The notes below the pieces were generated by a model that worked only from the letters and a program-made list of their open reading frames with translations, was not told where the DNA came from and made no database searches. Shown here one piece after another: positions 26,781-37,862 of a stretch of DNA of 64,000 bases. The position numbers and the translations under genes are program-made. This DNA is from Trissonchulus latispiculum. Lineage: Eukaryota; Nematoda; Enoplea; Enoplida; Ironidae. Numbering within the stretch: the first letter of the stretch is position 1; each line of letters starts with the position of its first letter. The stretch is taken from contig JASAND010020474.1 of NCBI GenBank assembly GCA_030248195.1, positions 1-64,000 of the forward strand. The letters are read 5' to 3'.

Positions 26781-27462
26781 TCTCTATTCTATAGGCACCG
26801 TTGTAATCGCGCATTTTAAGCAGCATCAACTTTCTAAATGTGTAAATAGTGTTACACTTTAGGAATTATCAAAATTTTTAAAAATAAAACAATTTTTGCA
26901 CAGAAAACACGATAAAACAAAAATTCTACCTGGAAGCAAAATTTCTTGACCGGACGCAACTTAAACTTGGCGGGACGCAAGGTTGACGCAAATCCGAAAA
27001 CCAAAAAAACCCTGATTATGAAGTGATGTCATTAAGTGTCGGGACTAAATACACAAGTTAAAAAATGAAAGGTGTTACACCACCAGGCACTCGAAAAATT
27101 TGGGCACCTGGCGGGGTTTGATCCCGTGTCTTCCGATTTAAAAGATTTAAACATAACTCCCTTGAAAATGTAAGTTCCGCCTTTGTAGGAGACATCAACA
27201 ATTAAGGGGGGTCCACTTTTGGGGTCATTTTTCCACTTTCCGATCTCGCCGATTTTTGCATTTTATTGTCCAAACAGTATATTTCAAAGAAATAAATTAA
27301 ATTAATAAATAAATTAAAGAAATTAATTGAATTTTATTTAATATTTAATTATGTATAAATTAAATAGTACCTAATGACTACTTTTGTTAATACAAAAGTT
27401 GCTAATACAACAGTTTAGTACATACATTATACATATTAACGACGACAAGAAATCACTTTGTA

Positions 27463-27600
27463 AGGTGTGCGCCTCCCGGAGTAGAGCGTTTTGCAGTAAA
27501 CCTTCAATTTAGGAAGGTGTGCGCCTACCGGAGTAGAGCGTTTTACAGTAAACCCTCAGTTTTGTAAGGTGTGCGCCTACCGGAGTATCACCTTCGGCGT
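27463..27600. repeat. Short tandem repeat, about 55 bp x 2.5
   Basis: AAGGTGTGCGCCTACCGGAG followed by TAGAGCGTTTTACAGTAAACC occurs at about 27,465, 27,513 and (first half only) 27,568. Confidence 0.7.
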
Positions 27601-27886
27601 GAGGTCGGAATTCCTGCGGAGAGGTCACCTCGAATGGCGGTGGATAATCCGAATGAATCCCCCCGTAGAAGTAAGCCAGTCTACCAATAGGCGAATCCAA
27701 TATAAAAAGGATACTTCATTTCTAGCACACCCATACGATGACATTGTTAGTCTCCCCATTCTGACCACTGATGTATGTTCATTAAGATTGATTTTAAACT
27801 ATAACTGACTTTTAAAAAAGCGACAGTACGAAACACGCTGACTTTACTATATATACGGCACAACTGATAATAAGCACAAAAGCTAA

Positions 27887-28735
27887 TCATCGCCATGATA
27901 TTTCAACTTCATCCGTCCGAAATCTCTGAGTACAAAAGGTTTCTTCCCAGGGCGTGGGAGTCTTCAAGCTCTCCCACATCTTCAGTCCCGCTTGAGCAAT
28001 CATGGCTCCGTTGTCAATACAGTACCGTTCATCCGTTGCATACAGTTTAGCTCCCCTCTCCAGGGCCATTTGTCCCATCATTTCCTGCAGTCTTTCATTA
28101 CAACCAACTCCCCCAACAATCAGCACCTCAGCAGAGTCACAGTGTGCCATGGCTCGTTCCGTAATCTCCACTAGCATGGCAAACAGGGTTTCCTGAGCTG
28201 AGAAACAGACATCGGCTGGAGTGCACTCCCCGGCGGCCAGCAATCGCGGAACAGTGGATTCCAGATAGGAAAGGGGACCGGAAAAACTGACATCCATTCC
28301 CTTGACTACATACGGAACCGGAAGCAGAAGGCTGCCTTCTTTGGCCAGCTGTTCAATATTAAAGCCAGGACTGGGATCGTTGGACAGTTTCAAGAGGCGG
28401 GCCAGTCTATCTAGACAGTTACCCACAGCAATATCTAGGGTTTCTCCAAAAATTCGGTACCGATGCTCACTGTAGGCCACAACTTGGGTATTTCCGCCAC
28501 TAACATACAGACAGACCGGGTTCTGGGCCCCCGTAACCAGACAGCCCATTTCAATGTGCCCTATACAGTGATTAACGGCCATCAGAGGCTTCTGCCACAA
28601 CTGTGCGACAGTTCGAGCCACCACGGCCACGGAAACTAGCGGGGCTCCCATGCCGGGACCTTTGGTAAAACAAACCAGATCAATGTCTCGACTGGGATCT
28701 GTGATTCCAGCCAGCTTCAGGGACTTGGACAACAA
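27887..28735 (-). CDS. OSGEP: OSGEP/KAE1 tRNA threonylcarbamoyladenosine transferase, 3' exon
   Basis: Catalytic subunit of the KEOPS complex, which adds threonylcarbamoyl to A37 of ANN-decoding tRNAs. The 282 codons cover all but roughly the first 55 residues of the usual ~335. Visible landmarks are [10 protein letters not shown] (24-33), the metal-binding H56-x3-H60 in [14 protein letters not shown] (78-84), [10 protein letters not shown] (101-110), [10 protein letters not shown] (122-131) and a C-terminal IVGGVGCN and [11 protein letters not shown]. The frame does not begin with a start codon. It opens with TTG directly after TTTGTTTTAG, a clean splice acceptor, so 28735 is an exon boundary (phase 0). 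The 5' exon was not found in the window. The stop is TGA at 27887-27889. No internal damage is seen, so this is probably a functional host gene. Confidence 0.93.
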   Translation of the reverse strand: MLSKSLKLAGITDPSRDIDLVCFTKGPGMGAPLVSVAVVARTVAQLWQKPLMAVNHCIGHIEMGCLVTGAQNPVCLYVSGGNTQVVAYSEHRYRIFGETLDIAVGNCLDRLARLLKLSNDPSPGFNIEQLAKEGSLLLPVPYVVKGMDVSFSGPLSYLESTVPRLLAAGECTPADVCFSAQETLFAMLVEITERAMAHCDSAEVLIVGGVGCNERLQEMMGQMALERGAKLYATDERYCIDNGAMIAQAGLKMWESLKTPTPWEETFCTQRFRTDEVEISWR

Positions 28736-28869
28736 CTAAAACAAAGACATAATTAGAATACAATTTTAAAAAGTTTAGCTTTTAATACGTACCACAGTGA
28801 ACTATAATAACATATTTTAAATTGAATCAATTCACTGTTCATGTACATAAACAAAAATCAAACTATAAG

Positions 28870-29230
28870 TACTGGCAATGCCCCCTCCCTCCGACTGTGG
28901 AACGTGACAATCCCCACAAAAAAAGGTTTTCCAAAGGAGATATCTCCGTCCTGCCACAGGACATGGGGTGCCGGTGCTCATCCCTGCATTCTCAGCCGTT
29001 GAGCAAGGAGTGTCACCTCAAATGATGACTGCATCCGTGGAAGGGGGACCGGCCCTTCTACACAGACTCCTGTTACCTTCCCAACGTAGTGATACCCATT
29101 TACCGACTAGTTAAGAATGGATAGCTGGGTTGGCTAGAGCCGAGAAAGCTTTGTGGCCTCCGGGGATCGAACCACCGACCGTAAGCTTGGAAGTTCTGAC
29201 CTGTGCCTTAGACCACTCGACCATCCCGAC
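28870..29230 (-). mobile_element. tRNA-derived SINE
   Basis: On the minus strand the head reads GTCGGGATGGTCGAGTGG (A-box region) and then GGTTCGATCCCCGG (B box) about 60 nt later, followed by a ~250-nt unrelated body containing GGGTATCACTACG and GGGAAGGTAACAGG. The tRNA stems are imperfect. It lies in or next to the intron upstream of the OSGEP exon. Confidence 0.6.
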
Positions 29231-30617
29231 ACACCATCCCATAGCTGTTTTTATTTGCTCAAAAAAGTGCGCAATGACATTTTCTCAAATGAGCAAAAAA
29301 TTTTGGGCTTGGGCGCACTTTTTTCTAACGGAACAAAGGGAAAATTACAGAAGATTAGTTGTTCTAAGTACTCAAAAAATTGCTTCTGGCTCTCAATCTC
29401 ACAAAAATCTCTAGGTTTTTAGGCCTCCGCACTTACTTTTATAAAACTACTGCTTTATCGCTAAGTTGTGACCTAACATTTACTAAACATGCTAACATCT
29501 AGCCTGTATGGCAGTTTTTACAGAAGTTTACACACGTTATTATATGTATATAATAATGCAAACTTGAACTTGAGGTCTCGTGTCAGCTAGGTTTATGAGA
29601 TTCGTGTTTTCTTACCCACCGACGATTCAAAAAAACATTTAAAAATAGAGATGCTGTGGGCTGAACATTACCAAATCAAAGATCGGAAACGTTAATCATT
29701 TTCTGAAAACTACTTATGTAATTTCAAACTAGGGATGCACCGATGTACCAACCGACCGGGGCCAAAAATTAGCAAAATTTTGTAATTTTTTGACACTTTT
29801 TTGGCACTTTATAGTAAATTGCGCAAAAAATTCTGGGGCAGTGCGCAGAAGAGCGCAAAAGTGTCCGATCACAAAACACTGCCACATAGAGTCGAAAATA
29901 TCGCCGGCCAGCCAGTATTTTTATAAAGAAATTTTCACATCGCGTTTCACTGCATTGTGCGATACAACGTTTAATTTAGGGTTGGTTTTTTTTCCGGAAA
30001 AAAGATTGCCGGAAAAAACCTTTTTTCCGGTTTTTTTCCATTTTTTCCTTTTTTTCCGGTCACCCCAAAATTCAATAAATCGGCTAAAAACTGTGTTATT
30101 TCATGTTTCTGCATGCATAACAGCCGTTTTCAACATATTTAATAGCCCCACCGTGTAGTGCGCACTTACACAAGCGGTTAATACAAAGGTTTCAGTATTG
30201 ATTACAGGAATTAATTTTTCAGCAGACAATACTGTAGAATAAACTACAGATGACTTCTGTATACCTTGACCGTTCTGCTAGACCAAGTCTGTGGTTTTCG
30301 TAGGTAATACACCTCGTAAAGTAAAGGATATCAGACGTTTTAAAAGGTTTTGACTAAACATTCCACTGTTAGACATGGAATTGTTAAGTCTACCTGAGTT
30401 ACGCAAACATATGCACACTCCATGGAAAAAAATCTTGAATCCCAGAATTAGCTCAACTTTGTGGATATATATTGTCTTATTGGTTCATTAAACAGTGTTT
30501 TTGACAGTTTCTTAATGTTCTGATCTCATAAATTAACTTTCAGAACATGTCTCGAATATTTTTCCATTTTTTCCGATGCTTCGAAAAAACCCAAATACAA
30601 TTTGGTCAGATTTAGCA
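29230..30617. other. No gene seen; hAT fragment inside
   Basis: Includes a truncated copy of the TAGGGATGCACCG hAT-like element (29,732-29,800, left end and adjacent AT-rich sequence only). Otherwise AT-rich and unrecognised. I looked here for further OSGEP and ATP6AP2-like exons and found none. Confidence 0.4.
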
Positions 30618-31441
30618 ACAAGAAATAAAAATGCTCCTCTGGAGCATAAAAAAAGTAATATGGGTGATGGTGAGGTTGTAAAATCAAAAGAGGACTAGTC
30701 TTTAAAATGCTTAATATGGGGGCTAGGTTCAAAAATAGAAGAGGACTAGGTTGTGAGCGAATTAATATGGGCACAGCTTCGCCGAACAACCCATATTCGC
30801 GGTTTATAAACGTAAATCATTATGCATATCCATCCAAGCTACATTTAGTTTATAGTGCATAAACAATCTCTACTGCTACGTATATATATATATATATATA
30901 TGTATTCGAGCGTAACGGAACTTTTATTTTAGCAAACTTTTTCTTTGAGAAACTCTTTATACTAACCAGTGCATTTTATCCATTTATATCTCAAGAATAA
31001 TTTTAGGACTCTGATCTTCTATTTCCTTCCTGCTTGAACCAATAGCTTTAGCATGATATCCTTAGATCTCATCTCGTTGCTTGCTGCAGTTCAACACGAC
31101 CACATAATGATAATTTAAGTATATATTCCTAGCAAGTCTAACAGTGTATGCAAACAACTAAATATATTCAATGAGTATTCAACTTCTTAAATTTCTTATT
31201 ACTGACTGACACTGATAGCTCTGTATGCGACAGAAGTTAAGACGAAGCGTGAAATCCCGCGAATATGGGTTGTTCGGCGAAGCTGTGCCCATATTAATTC
31301 GCTCACAACCTAGTCCTCTTCTATTTTTGAACCTAGCCCCCATATTAAGCATTTTAAAGACTAGTCCTCTTTTGATTTTACAACCTCACCATCACCCATA
31401 TTACTTTTTTTATGCTCCAGAGGAGCATTTTTATTTCTTGT
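30618..31441. mobile_element. Composite unit A: inverted-repeat module
   Basis: Near-perfect 185-bp inverted repeats (30618-30802 and 31257-31441) begin ACAAGAAATAAAAATGCTCC. Each arm holds three direct copies of AATATGGG (arm positions 40, 96, 147) and one inverted copy, CCCATATT (173), plus a short terminal hairpin GCTCC/GGAGC. The 454-bp spacer is non-coding. No TSD is evident, because the right end runs into the tandem array of the same unit. Confidence 0.75.
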
Positions 31442-31649
31442 CCTTCTGTCATTTTAAAGGATCCCTTTCCAGCAATGCGGTAATGGATACAAGGAGCTTG
31501 AACAGTGCCGTAGGTAGAGCAGAAAACTGATTATATCAATATATAGTACCACTGAATTCTCACCTCCGCCCCAAGCTTCGGCCGCTGCAACCTCTGTTTG
31601 TGGGTGGTATAAGGATAAAACTTTTTCGCCTCTCCAAACACCACTGGTC

Positions 31650-33600
31650 TATAGGCCCCATAGACCGTAGTGACCACTGGTCACTTCCCTCCATTTCGGC
31701 AATATGCCCATTGAAACGAGCGCAGTCGATTTACTATTAATGCCACCGACCAAAACGCCGAAAAACGCTGTTTTAAGGGGTTTGACCACTGGTCAAGCAA
31801 GACCACTGGTAACTTCTTTCGGTTTCGGCAATATGCTCATTGGAACGAGCGTAGTCAAATGCCCTCAACCAAAACGCCGAAAAACGCTGTTTTAGGCCGT
31901 TCGACCAGTAGTCAATAGGCCACATAGGCTGTAGTGACCAGCTGGCTTATCCCTTGGCAATTTTTTATGGGGGGGGGGCCATCGATGGGGGGGGCTCACC
32001 CAAAATGGGGAGGCATATTTTAGAAATTTTTTTCGAATTTTTGTGGGTTTTTTGCGTACTGACTGCTAAAAATCGCTAAAAAATGACGAATTTTAGGTGT
32101 TTTTTAAGCTAAAATAGCGAAAACTTAGTCAAAAATCCGGCGAAGCCGGAAAATTTTTTGAAAATTTAGGGTAAAAATGGTAAAATTTGGCAATTTTTGG
32201 GGTTATGGGGGGGAGGTCGGGATTTATGGGGGGGGGGCTTTTCATGGGGGGGCTCCTCGAATGGGGTTGGGAGGTCGCCGAATGGGGGGCGGCCCCCCCC
32301 CCCCCCCAATAGGGATAAGCCAGACCAGTGGTCACTTCCGTCGGTTTCGGAGATATGCCCATTGAAACGAACGTAGTCGATTTACTATATATGCCCTCTA
32401 CCAAAACGCCGAAAAACGCAATTTTAGGCGGTTTGAATAATAGGCCATAGAGTGACCAGTGGTCACTTCCGTCGGTTTCGGCGATATGCCCATTGAAACG
32501 AGCGTAGTCGATTTACTATATATGCCACCGACCAAAATGCCGAAAAACTTAGTTTTAGGCCGTTTGACCAGTGGTCAATAGACCCCACAGGCTGTAGTGA
32601 CCAGTGGTCACTTCCGTCGGTTTCGGCGATATGCCCATTGAAACGAGCGTAGTCGATTTACTATAAATGCCCCCAACCAAAACGCCGAAAAACGCAGCTT
32701 TAGGCCGTTTGACCAATGGTCAATAGGCACCATAGGCTGTAGTGACCAGTGGTCACTTCCGTCGGTTTCGGCGATATGCCCATTGAAACGAGCGTAGTCG
32801 ATTTACTATATATGCCACCGACCAAAATGCCGAAAAACTTAGTTTTAGGCCGTTTGACCAGTGGTCAATAGACCCCACAGGCTGTAGTGACCAGTGGTCA
32901 CTTCCGTCGGTGTCGGCGATATGCCCATTGAAACGAGCGTAGTCGATTTACTATAAATGCCCCCAACCAAAACGCCGAAAAACGCAGCTTTAGGCCGTTT
33001 GACCAGTGGTCAATAGACCCCACAGGCTGTAGTGACCAGTGGTCACTTCCGTCGGTTTCGGCGATATGCCCATTGAAACGAGCGTAGTCGATTTACTATA
33101 AATGCCCCCAACCAAAACGCCGAAAAACGCAGCTTTAGGCCGTTTGACCAGTGGTCAATAGGCACCATAGGCTGTAGTGACCAGTGGTCACTTCCGTCGG
33201 TTTCGGCGATATGCCCATTGAAACGAGCGTAGTCGATTTACTATAAATGCCCCCAACCAAAACGCCGAAAAACGCAGCTTTAGGCCGTTTGACCAGTGGT
33301 CAATAGACCCCACAGGCTGTAGTGACCAGTGGTCACTTCCGTCGGTTTCGGCGATATGCCCATTGAAACGAGCGTAGTCGATTTACTATAAATGCCCCCA
33401 ACCAAAACGCCGAAAAACGCAGCTTTAGGCCGTTTGACCAGTGGTCAATAGGCACCATAGGCTGTAGTGACCAGTGGTCACTTCCGTCGGTTTCGGCGAT
33501 ATGCCCATTGAAACGAGCGTAGTCGATTTACTATATATGCCCACGACCAAAACGCCGAAAAACGCTGTTTAGAGTGAGTTTTCCCAACTTTGACCCTGGG
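31650..33600. repeat. Unit A tandem array, ~147-bp monomer
   Basis: About a dozen monomers with GGTTTCGGCGATATGCCCAT, GAAACGAGCGTAGTCGAT and CAAAACGCCGAAAAACGC. Each monomer holds two copies of the palindrome GACCAGTGGTC. Neighbouring monomers are nearly identical in the middle and diverge at the left edge, as expected for an array homogenised by unequal exchange. Interrupted by the insertion at 31,942-32,323. Confidence 0.9.
31942..32323. mobile_element. G-rich CTGGC element, 5-bp TSD (copy 1)
   Basis: A 382-bp insertion in the array with ends CTGGCTTATCCCTTGG and, inverted, CTGGCTTATCCCTATTG, flanked by ACCAG (31937-31941 and 32324-32328). The interior is dominated by G runs of 5-9 separated by short words (TTTATGGGGG, GGTCG). 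Confidence 0.8.
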
Positions 33601-34375
33601 CGAGGAACCACAGGAGCCATGCTGACCAGTGGTCACTTCGGGCGGTATCGGCAGTATGCTCATCGTTTTCAGCGACCCCGATTTACTATATATGGGCACC
33701 ACCCCAAGACCGAAAAACGCCATTTTTAGTGACTTTTATGCCATTTCTAGTAAAAGTGGGACTTAGAAATTTTTCGCCCAAACAGGCCAAAAAAATGCAA
33801 AGTTTGGGCCCATCTCCTGAAAGCTAGGGAGCAAAATTAAAAAATCCCCCTCGTTACTTTATGCACCCCTACTGGTAATTTTCAACAAAAGATACTAGAC
33901 CTCTCCAGCTTCTACCCAGTTCTAGAAAAGTGTGACCAAAATTTGCGAAAAATAGCGAAAGTCCGACTTTGGGACCTTGGCACAGAGCCAAAATTGGCCA
34001 GGTGCCAAAATGACCAAAAAAAGGTAGCATGGGGGGATCCTGTCTACCAACATATAATAGTAGTATGGTGCCAAAATGCCCACATCGTTCCAACACTTAG
34101 CCGTAAAATGCATTTCCAATAAGCGTTATTCACCGAGAAAAAAAAACAAACGCACGGTAACTATCGCCTAGTGCAAAAATTCGAAGTTTCGAATTCGAAC
34201 CAAAAGTATGGTGGTACTTGTAGTACTACTCGAGTTGTTTACGATGGTAACCTTTTTACCACTCCCGGACCTCTAATTAGCTGGCACCAGGCCAACACGG
34301 TCTCCAGGGGGCCGCGCAGACGCCTTTATACCCATATTATGTAGGGGCGCTATCGCGCCCCTACATAATATGCCC
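33560..34375. repeat. Unit A 3' segment with terminal hairpin (first copy)
   Basis: A non-repeated segment after the array that ends CCCATATTATG and a 14-bp stem with a TATC loop (34337-34368, arms TTATGTAGGGGCGC and its complement). It shares blocks such as TTCAGCGACCCCGAT and GTGGGACTTAGAAATTTT with the 3' segments of units B and C. Confidence 0.7.
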
Positions 34376-35637
34376 CCGACCAAAACGCCGAAAAACACAG
34401 TTTTAGGCCGTTTGACCAGTGGTCAATAGGCCCCGTAGGCTGTAGTGACCAGTGGTCACTTCCATCGGTTTCGGCGATATGCCCATTGAAACGAGCGTAG
34501 TCGATTTACTATATATGCCCCCGACCAAAACGCCGAAAAACGCAGTTTTAGGCCGTTTGACCAGTCGTCAATAGGCCCCATACGCTGTAGTGACCAGTGG
34601 TCACTTCCATCGGTTTCGGCGATATGCCCATTGAAACGAGCGTAGTCGACTTACTATATATGCCCCCGACCAAAACGCCGAAAAGCGCAGTTTTAGGCCG
34701 TTTGACCAGTGGTCAATAGGCCCCATAGGCTGTAGTGACCAGTGGTCACTTCCGTCGGTTTCGGCGATATGCCCATTGAAACGAGCGTAGTCGATTTACT
34801 ATATTTGCCCCCGACCAAAACGCCGAAAAACGCTGTTTAGAGTGAGTTTTCCCAACTTTGACCCTGGGCGAGGAACCACGGGAGCCATGCTGACCAGTGG
34901 TCACTTCCGGCGGTATCGGCAGTATGCTCATCGTTTTCAGCGACCCCGATTTACTATATATGGGGACCACCCCGAGGCCGAAAAACGCCATTTTTAGTGA
35001 CTTTTAGGCCATTTCTAGTAAAAGTGGGACTTAGAAACTTTTCGCCCAAACAGGCCAAAAAAATGCAAAGTTTGAGCCAATCTCCTGAAAGCTAGGGAGC
35101 AAAATTAAAAAAATCCCCCTCGTTACTTTATGCACCCCTACTGGTAGTTTTCAACAAAACATACTAGACCTCTCCAACTTCGACCCAGTTCTAGAAAAGT
35201 GTGACCAACATTTGCGAAAAATAGCGAAAGTCCGACTTTGGGACCTTGGCACAGAGCCAAAATTGGCCAGGTGCCAAAATGACCAAAAAAGGTAGCATGG
35301 GGGGATCCTGTCTACCAACATATAATAGTAGTATGGTGCCAAAATGCCCACATCGTTCCAACACTTCGCCGTAAAATGCATTTCCAATAAGCGTTATTTA
35401 CTCAGAAAAAAAACAAACGCACGGTAACTATCGCCTAGTGCAAAAATTCGAAGTTTCGAATTGGAACCAAAAGTATGGTGGTACTTGTAATACTACTCGA
35501 GTTGTTTACGATGGTAACCTTTTTACCACCCCCGGACCTCTAATTAGCTGGCACCAGGCCAACACGGTCTCCAGGGGGCCGCGCAGACGCCTTTACACCC
35601 ATATTATGTAGGGGCGCTATCGCGCCCCTACATAATA
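34375..35637. repeat. Second unit A array and 3' segment
   Basis: Directly after the first hairpin come about three more 147-bp monomers (to about 34,840) and a second, ~97% similar 3' segment that ends in the same hairpin (35604-35635). Host sequence resumes after it. Confidence 0.8.
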
Positions 35638-35671
35638 AATATATATATAAATCGTAAATCAAAAATCTAAC

Positions 35672-36925
35672 CCAATCAAGCAGTGCCTGCGAAGATGCAA
35701 CTTCACGATCCAGCAAGGATGAATCGGCATTCGGGTTTGGCAACACTATTTTGTTCGCATAAGTGCCACTTATGTCCTGAAACAACAGGAAAGACTTCAG
35801 GGAAACTTGCACAGGCAGTAATAGTATAGAAAAATAATGAACACCTTTGGTACCACAGGTGGATACATAAATGCATTTATAGCAGCAAGAATGCGGACAC
35901 CGTAATATTACAATAGACGCTGATCAAGAGCTAAGACTTTTTCGCCCTCTACGTGCACAATACTACACAGTCACCTTTGACATATCGATTAGTGAAGATC
36001 CACCATTCGGAAATGCTTCCGCAATCTTAGAGAAAGCATCCAGAATTTCTGGCTCAGAATCCTGAAAATCCAAATTTAACAAAAGCAAAGCTTATATATA
36101 CACATTAATTATTCAATCAGACCTTTTTAAATTTTTGTAAATTCTCTCACAATTAGAAGCTGACCTATTGACCTTACTTACCTAAGTCCGCCATTTCTAA
36201 AACCACAATAGCCTACAGAAAGCCTATCGCAAACATAAAATTAAGATTACACCTTACCAAATCAATTGGCATAGACAGTGTAGGATTCAAGCTGATTCCT
36301 AACTTGGATTCGATCTGCACCAGGACAACAGCTTCAGGCCGCGCCCACAAGCTTCCAACGAAATTTTTATCTAACACCTAAACAGCCACAAATGAATAAA
36401 CATACAAAAACTGATTTGGTGCGGAATCAGCATCGATCAGGTCTAAGAAAAAGCAGGAAAATCGGGAGTGTCTAAATTCCTATTTGGTGCTCTTACGATC
36501 TCCTACAATAAACTAAACCTGAGCATATACTGCCTACAATTTTTCATTTATCAAACATTTAAAATAAAAGCATTTATGTCCTATATTGTAGACGTATAAT
36601 GTGGAAATGTAAAAACCTTTGATTCAGACAATCCAAGTAATTCGCAAACCACATCAGGCAGTTTTGAGGAAGGAACTATAGCACCAGAACCACTTGAAAG
36701 ACGAACAGTTTCAGGAAAATGGAGAAAGTCAAGGGTAGACGCTTCAGAAACAGAACCTTAAATTCCAGAAAACAATGATAAGTACATACGTACATGTGAT
36801 GTACATAAATCATTTTATCATGCCTCACGAAGAAGAAGAAGAAGAAAATTTACTCCGTATAAGGACATGACGGATGATAAACAAACAACAAAAACAATAA
36901 CAGCATAAGCGATCAACAAAATCAT
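35672..36925 (-). CDS. ATP6AP2 (renin receptor)-like gene, 5' part
   Basis: Five minus-strand exons join in phase: 36829-36925 (ATG at 36925, donor CTTC|GTGAGG), 36617-36756, 36258-36377 (donor TTG|GTAAGG), 35975-36061 and 35672-35776. The product starts with a hydrophobic signal peptide (MILLIAYAVIVFVVCL). A block holding LSSGSGAIVPSSKLPDVV follows, then FVGSLWARPEAVVLV, which resembles the luminal N-terminal region of the V-ATPase accessory protein ATP6AP2. That protein helps assemble the V-ATPase and binds prorenin in vertebrates. The last exon has a weak donor (TGG|GTTAGA). The C-terminal half with the membrane segment is not found in the window: composite unit A begins only 35 bp beyond exon 5. 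Family assignment is by eye and could be wrong; the splice structure is strong. Confidence 0.6.
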
Positions 36926-36989
36926 GATAGTATACTGAACATAGTATACAAAGCGTCAAAACTTGCAATATAAACACTGCCTAATGCCT

Positions 36990-37345
36990 AAACCTTTTTA
37001 GGAACTTTATAAGAGTTTCTTTATGTTCTATTAAACCTTTTTTTAAAATCATCAACATTCTTGCTTAAAATTACGTGTTCTGGTAGCGCATTCCAGGGTG
37101 CAATAACTCTACAAGAAAAGGAAGACTTCGTCAGGTTTAGGTTACATTTTGGGTGCACTAGTTTTAAGATATGACCCCTGGTATTATGCAAACACGGAGC
37201 TAACAGGAACATGTCAGAAAAAGATATAAGACAGTGACCAAAAATAATTTTATAGACCAACACCAGATCAGCTATTAGACGATTAAACTCTAAGCTGTGC
37301 AATTCCAATGCATAACATCTATCCCTATAGTTTAGATGCAAGTAT
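36990..37345 (-). pseudogene. LINE reverse transcriptase C-terminal fragment
   Basis: A 106-codon frame (37021-37341) ending just after FKKRFN carries the typical tail of a non-LTR retrotransposon ORF2 (CR1/L2/Jockey kind): a LVLVYKIIFG block, NTRGHILKL, then RVIAPWNALPEHV. No catalytic YxDD region is present, so this is the usual 5'-truncated copy. Confidence 0.75.
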
Positions 37346-37862
37346 TAGGGCAGGCATTACGAAGGGCAAGTATTATATATACGAACATAACTGGAGAACT
37401 TCCCAAAATTTTGAGGGCTCTCTCTGATCAGAAATCGTCGCTAGACAGAGTGGAGGACATCGGGACTAGGTTTTCGAATCTTTCTTAAATTTCTTTCTTC
37501 TTTCCAGATGAGTCTTTCTCAAATAGATCTTTAAAGCAGCCCAAAACGTTCCCACTGCCAAATTTAAATTTACACTACAAAATATATATAAACACTCAAA
37601 TGTTTCTCTGGTGAATGAAAAACTAGTAGCAAAGCTAAAGCGGGAAAATGCCAATGGCTGTGAAATAGTCATGTTTTAGCCAGCGCTTAAAACGACTGAA
37701 ACCAGCTTGTGATGTGGAATAGAATCCAGTCAGCGCTAAAATTACGTATATATATCAAAACCAGCTTTTTGGTGCAGAGGAGGTAATCTGGTCCGCCAGC
37801 GGACAGTCTGACAGAAGCGGGCTGAGGTACAATACGTATCTAAAACATGCGGTATATATAAG

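Noticed and set aside
27085..27150. tRNA-like GGTTTGATCCC word
   Set aside because: Only a B-box-like word; no A box at the right distance and no paired stems.
31660..35000. CRISPR-like regularly spaced repeats
   Set aside because: The 147-bp units are continuous tandem monomers, without short repeats separated by unique spacers, and the context is a eukaryotic nuclear genome.
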